Assembly (NCBI GenBank): GCA_015490695.1
Contig: WFXK01000282.1
Span: forward strand, 1 to 14,539
Length of the DNA stretch: 14,539 bases
Direction: 5' to 3'
Origin: Bacteroidota bacterium
Lineage (GTDB): Bacteria; Bacteroidota; Bacteroidia; SpSt-205; S141-50
Shown here: piece by piece, positions 13,069 to 14,539 of the stretch
How positions within the stretch are numbered: the stretch's first letter is position 1
Layout of the letters: each line of letters begins with the position of its first letter
Notes under the pieces: generated by a model
What the model saw: the letters and a program-made list of their open reading frames with translations, nothing else
Database searches by the model: none
What the model was told of the DNA's origin: nothing
Translations under genes and position numbers: made by a program

Positions 13069-13851
13069 TTAAAAATCCTTCCGTTTTGCAATTTGCACAA
13101 TAACCCACAAAGGAAACACAACCCAAAAAAGTAAAAGGCTTTGAGCAGTTACAGCACCTGCAGTAGTGCCCAAAAAGTGCTTTAATGACGCGCCTGTATA
13201 GCCTAAGAGCGCGGCAATGTCTAAACGTAATAGAATTAAAATCCTTCCTAAGTCTATAGGGTTAATCGCCATAGCAATTAAAGCGAACTTCTCTAAAGGG
13301 TACTCTCTAAAAAGTACCAAAAGCACTAAAAAGATGCCATCATAAAGCACAGCAAAGAAAAGCCATAGTATTAAAGCGATTCCAAATCCTTTAATGCGAT
13401 TTTCGCTCCATAGACTGACCCCAACAGCAAAGCCCGTAAAAATGAAAGTTAATAATACACCAACCCAAAGTAAAATAGCAAAGTCTATAAGCGACTGCCA
13501 ATGCCATAAACCATAAAATAAAAAAGGTAATCCTAATCCAAACACATAGCTGAAGGTTAAAGAGAGACTAATCCCTAAGTAAAGTGCGATGAAGAGCTTA
13601 GCTCGTGGTAAAGGCTGTGCTAAAAGCAAAGCAATAAAATCTCGTACATTGTAATAATACATGCTGCCAAACAAGGTAGCAACTAAGGGAACTAAAACTA
13701 CTGTTATATATAATAAGGTAACAAGGGCTTTTTGGGTTTGTTCTGTTAAAAACAAAAGTGCCCAGCCACTGAAAAGATAAAAGATAAAATAAACCAAGGT
13801 CCAACGACTACGTAATAAATCCCGTACAACAAAATAAACGATGCTCCACAT
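13069..13851 (-). CDS. nosY: NosY-like ABC transporter permease
   Basis: This 260-residue, very hydrophobic protein has about six membrane spans and a cytoplasmic basic tail (QIAKRKDF), the layout of ABC-2 type permeases. The segment SMYYYNVRDFIALLLAQPLPR, an amphipathic loop after the second span, and NPIDLGRILILLRLDIAALLGYTGA before the last span resemble NosY of the NosDFY system. That system is needed to mature the copper-sulfide site of nitrous oxide reductase. The partner ATPase also has NosF-like features. The ATG overlaps the ATPase stop by one base (TAATG), so the two are translationally coupled. No NosZ, NosD or NosL gene is in the window; they would be expected beyond the right edge. 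A generic multidrug-type ABC-2 permease is the alternative. Confidence 0.7.
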   Translation of the reverse strand: MWSIVYFVVRDLLRSRWTLVYFIFYLFSGWALLFLTEQTQKALVTLLYITVVLVPLVATLFGSMYYYNVRDFIALLLAQPLPRAKLFIALYLGISLSLTFSYVFGLGLPFLFYGLWHWQSLIDFAILLWVGVLLTFIFTGFAVGVSLWSENRIKGFGIALILWLFFAVLYDGIFLVLLVLFREYPLEKFALIAMAINPIDLGRILILLRLDIAALLGYTGASLKHFLGTTAGAVTAQSLLLFWVVFPLWVIVQIAKRKDF

Positions 13852-14539
13852 TATTGGCTTAAATGTTTTGCAATGGCTTCTTCTAAGGTTTTCGTTTGGG
13901 TTTCTTGAAGCAATTGCTGTACACTGCCTTTAAAGTGGATGTGTCCTTCTAACAAGAAAACAATAATGTCGGCAACTTCTTCTACAAAGCGCATGACGTG
14001 ACTAGTGATAATAAAGGTTTTTTGTTGTTCTCTGTAACGTTTTAGTAATTGTTTTAGTTTTTGGTTTGCCACGGGGTCTAATCCTGTAGTAGGCTCGTCT
14101 AAGATGTAAAGCGGTGTATCAAACATAAGGGCTAAAACTAAATTCACTTTTTGACGCATTCCCCCAGATAAAGCCCGCATCTGTTTATGTAAAAAGTCTT
14201 CAATACCAAAATAAGTAATCAACGCTTCCTTATAAGGTGCTTCTCCTCGGATTTTCGTTAAAAACTGCATTAACTCCCAAGGGGTGATGTTTGCAGGGAA
14301 ATAAGCAATCTGTGGCATGTAACTGATAAAACGACGATAATGCCATTGTTTTTTAATGGATTTCTCTTGAAAGTAAATCATTCCTGAATCAGGAAGCACC
14401 ATACCTAAGATGCATTTAATTAAAGTTGTTTTTCCTGAACCGTTAGGACCTACAATAAAAAACAAATGATTGTCTTCTAAGTCCAAATGAACATTGCGAA
14501 GGACTTCCAATTTTCCGAATCGTTTACACAGGTTTTGAA
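13851..14539 (-). CDS. nosF: NosF-like ABC transporter ATPase (5' end outside the window)
   Basis: The frame is open to the right edge, so the N-terminus is missing. A TTG at 14510 is in frame, but QNLCKRFGK upstream of it is the usual ABC opening, so that TTG is an internal Leu codon. About 228 residues are visible: Walker A GPNGSGKTT, Q-loop SYMPQIAYFPANITPWEL, signature LSGGMRQKV, Walker B LYILDEPTTGLD and H-loop ITSHVM, all intact. The phrases MPQ..YFP.N.T and RQKVNLVLALMFD, the FLLEGHIHFKG strand and the C-terminal TKTLEEAIAKHL tail resemble NosF, which energises NosDFY. Together with the permease downstream this suggests a nitrous oxide reductase maturation transporter. Without nosZ in view, another ABC-2 exporter remains possible. 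The ABC ATPase assignment itself is certain. Confidence 0.75.
   Translation of the reverse strand, partial: QNLCKRFGKLEVLRNVHLDLEDNHLFFIVGPNGSGKTTLIKCILGMVLPDSGMIYFQEKSIKKQWHYRRFISYMPQIAYFPANITPWELMQFLTKIRGEAPYKEALITYFGIEDFLHKQMRALSGGMRQKVNLVLALMFDTPLYILDEPTTGLDPVANQKLKQLLKRYREQQKTFIITSHVMRFVEEVADIIVFLLEGHIHFKGSVQQLLQETQTKTLEEAIAKHLSQ

Noticed and set aside
13065..13072. Palindrome TTAATTAA at the convergent junction of the lysine-rich protein gene and nosY
   Set aside because: Eight bases of pure AT palindrome are expected by chance in this composition, and there is no stem-loop with a T tract.
14508..14510. TTG as the start of the NosF-like ATPase
   Set aside because: The frame continues upstream to the edge with QNLCKRFGK, which is typical ABC ATPase sequence, so this is an internal Leu codon in a truncated gene.
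1..14539. Mobile element, CRISPR array, phage block, tRNA/rRNA gene or defence system
   Set aside because: I saw no transposase or integrase motif, no regularly spaced repeats, no RNA gene fold and no defence domain; the LRR and SPFH proteins alone are not enough to claim a system.

Overview
The window looks like ordinary chromosome from a low-GC member of the Bacteroidota. The main evidence is its promoters: the Bacteroidota-type -7 box TAnnTTTG precedes many genes. In three places it is paired with a -33 TTTG at exactly 20 bases spacing. Almost no gene has a Shine-Dalgarno sequence. Several proteins are of kinds common in that phylum: a DAHP synthase fused to chorismate mutase, a PheS with a CxxC...CxxC insertion, a PAS-SpoIIE phosphatase, and a secreted protein with an NVGIG...KLDI opening. 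I cannot name the genus.

Layout. (1) Positions 2-4043, + strand: a tight run of five genes with gaps of 22, 2, 10 and 15 bases. They encode a leucine-rich-repeat protein cut by the window edge, a 75-residue CxxC membrane protein, PheS, a PAS-SpoIIE phosphatase and a nucleoside phosphorylase. (2) Positions 4052-8457, + strand: three single genes, each behind its own -7 box: thiC, a PA0069-type radical SAM protein and the biotin carboxylase accC. (3) Positions 8429-10541, - strand: a DAHP synthase/chorismate mutase with its own promoter, a 248-base spacer, then an msrB-arsC pair joined by a TAATG junction. The end of arsC overlaps the end of accC. (4) Positions 10542-10693: a divergent control region with two well-formed promoters and a perfect 12-base palindrome. 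(5) Positions 10694-13063, + strand: an SPFH/SHOCT protein, then two exported proteins of unknown function. (6) Positions 13069-14539, - strand: a NosF-NosY-like ABC transporter pair joined by another TAATG junction, with the ATPase running off the right edge.

Functionally this is mostly housekeeping: translation, thiamine, fatty-acid and aromatic biosynthesis, nucleoside salvage, and thioredoxin-linked repair or detoxification. It also carries a signalling phosphatase and a probable piece of a nitrous-oxide-reductase maturation locus. I found no mobile element, CRISPR array, RNA gene, phage block or defence system, and nothing I can defend as a new multi-gene system.

The points most worth a second look are the promoter architecture, the palindrome, the msrB leader and the exported pair. 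The -7 boxes lie either about 23 bases or only 4-8 bases before the start codon, and the second class implies leaderless or nearly leaderless mRNAs. Promoter positions also correct the starts of the DAHP synthase and SPFH genes. msrB has an unusual SD-plus-hairpin leader. The exported pair is at 11891-13063.
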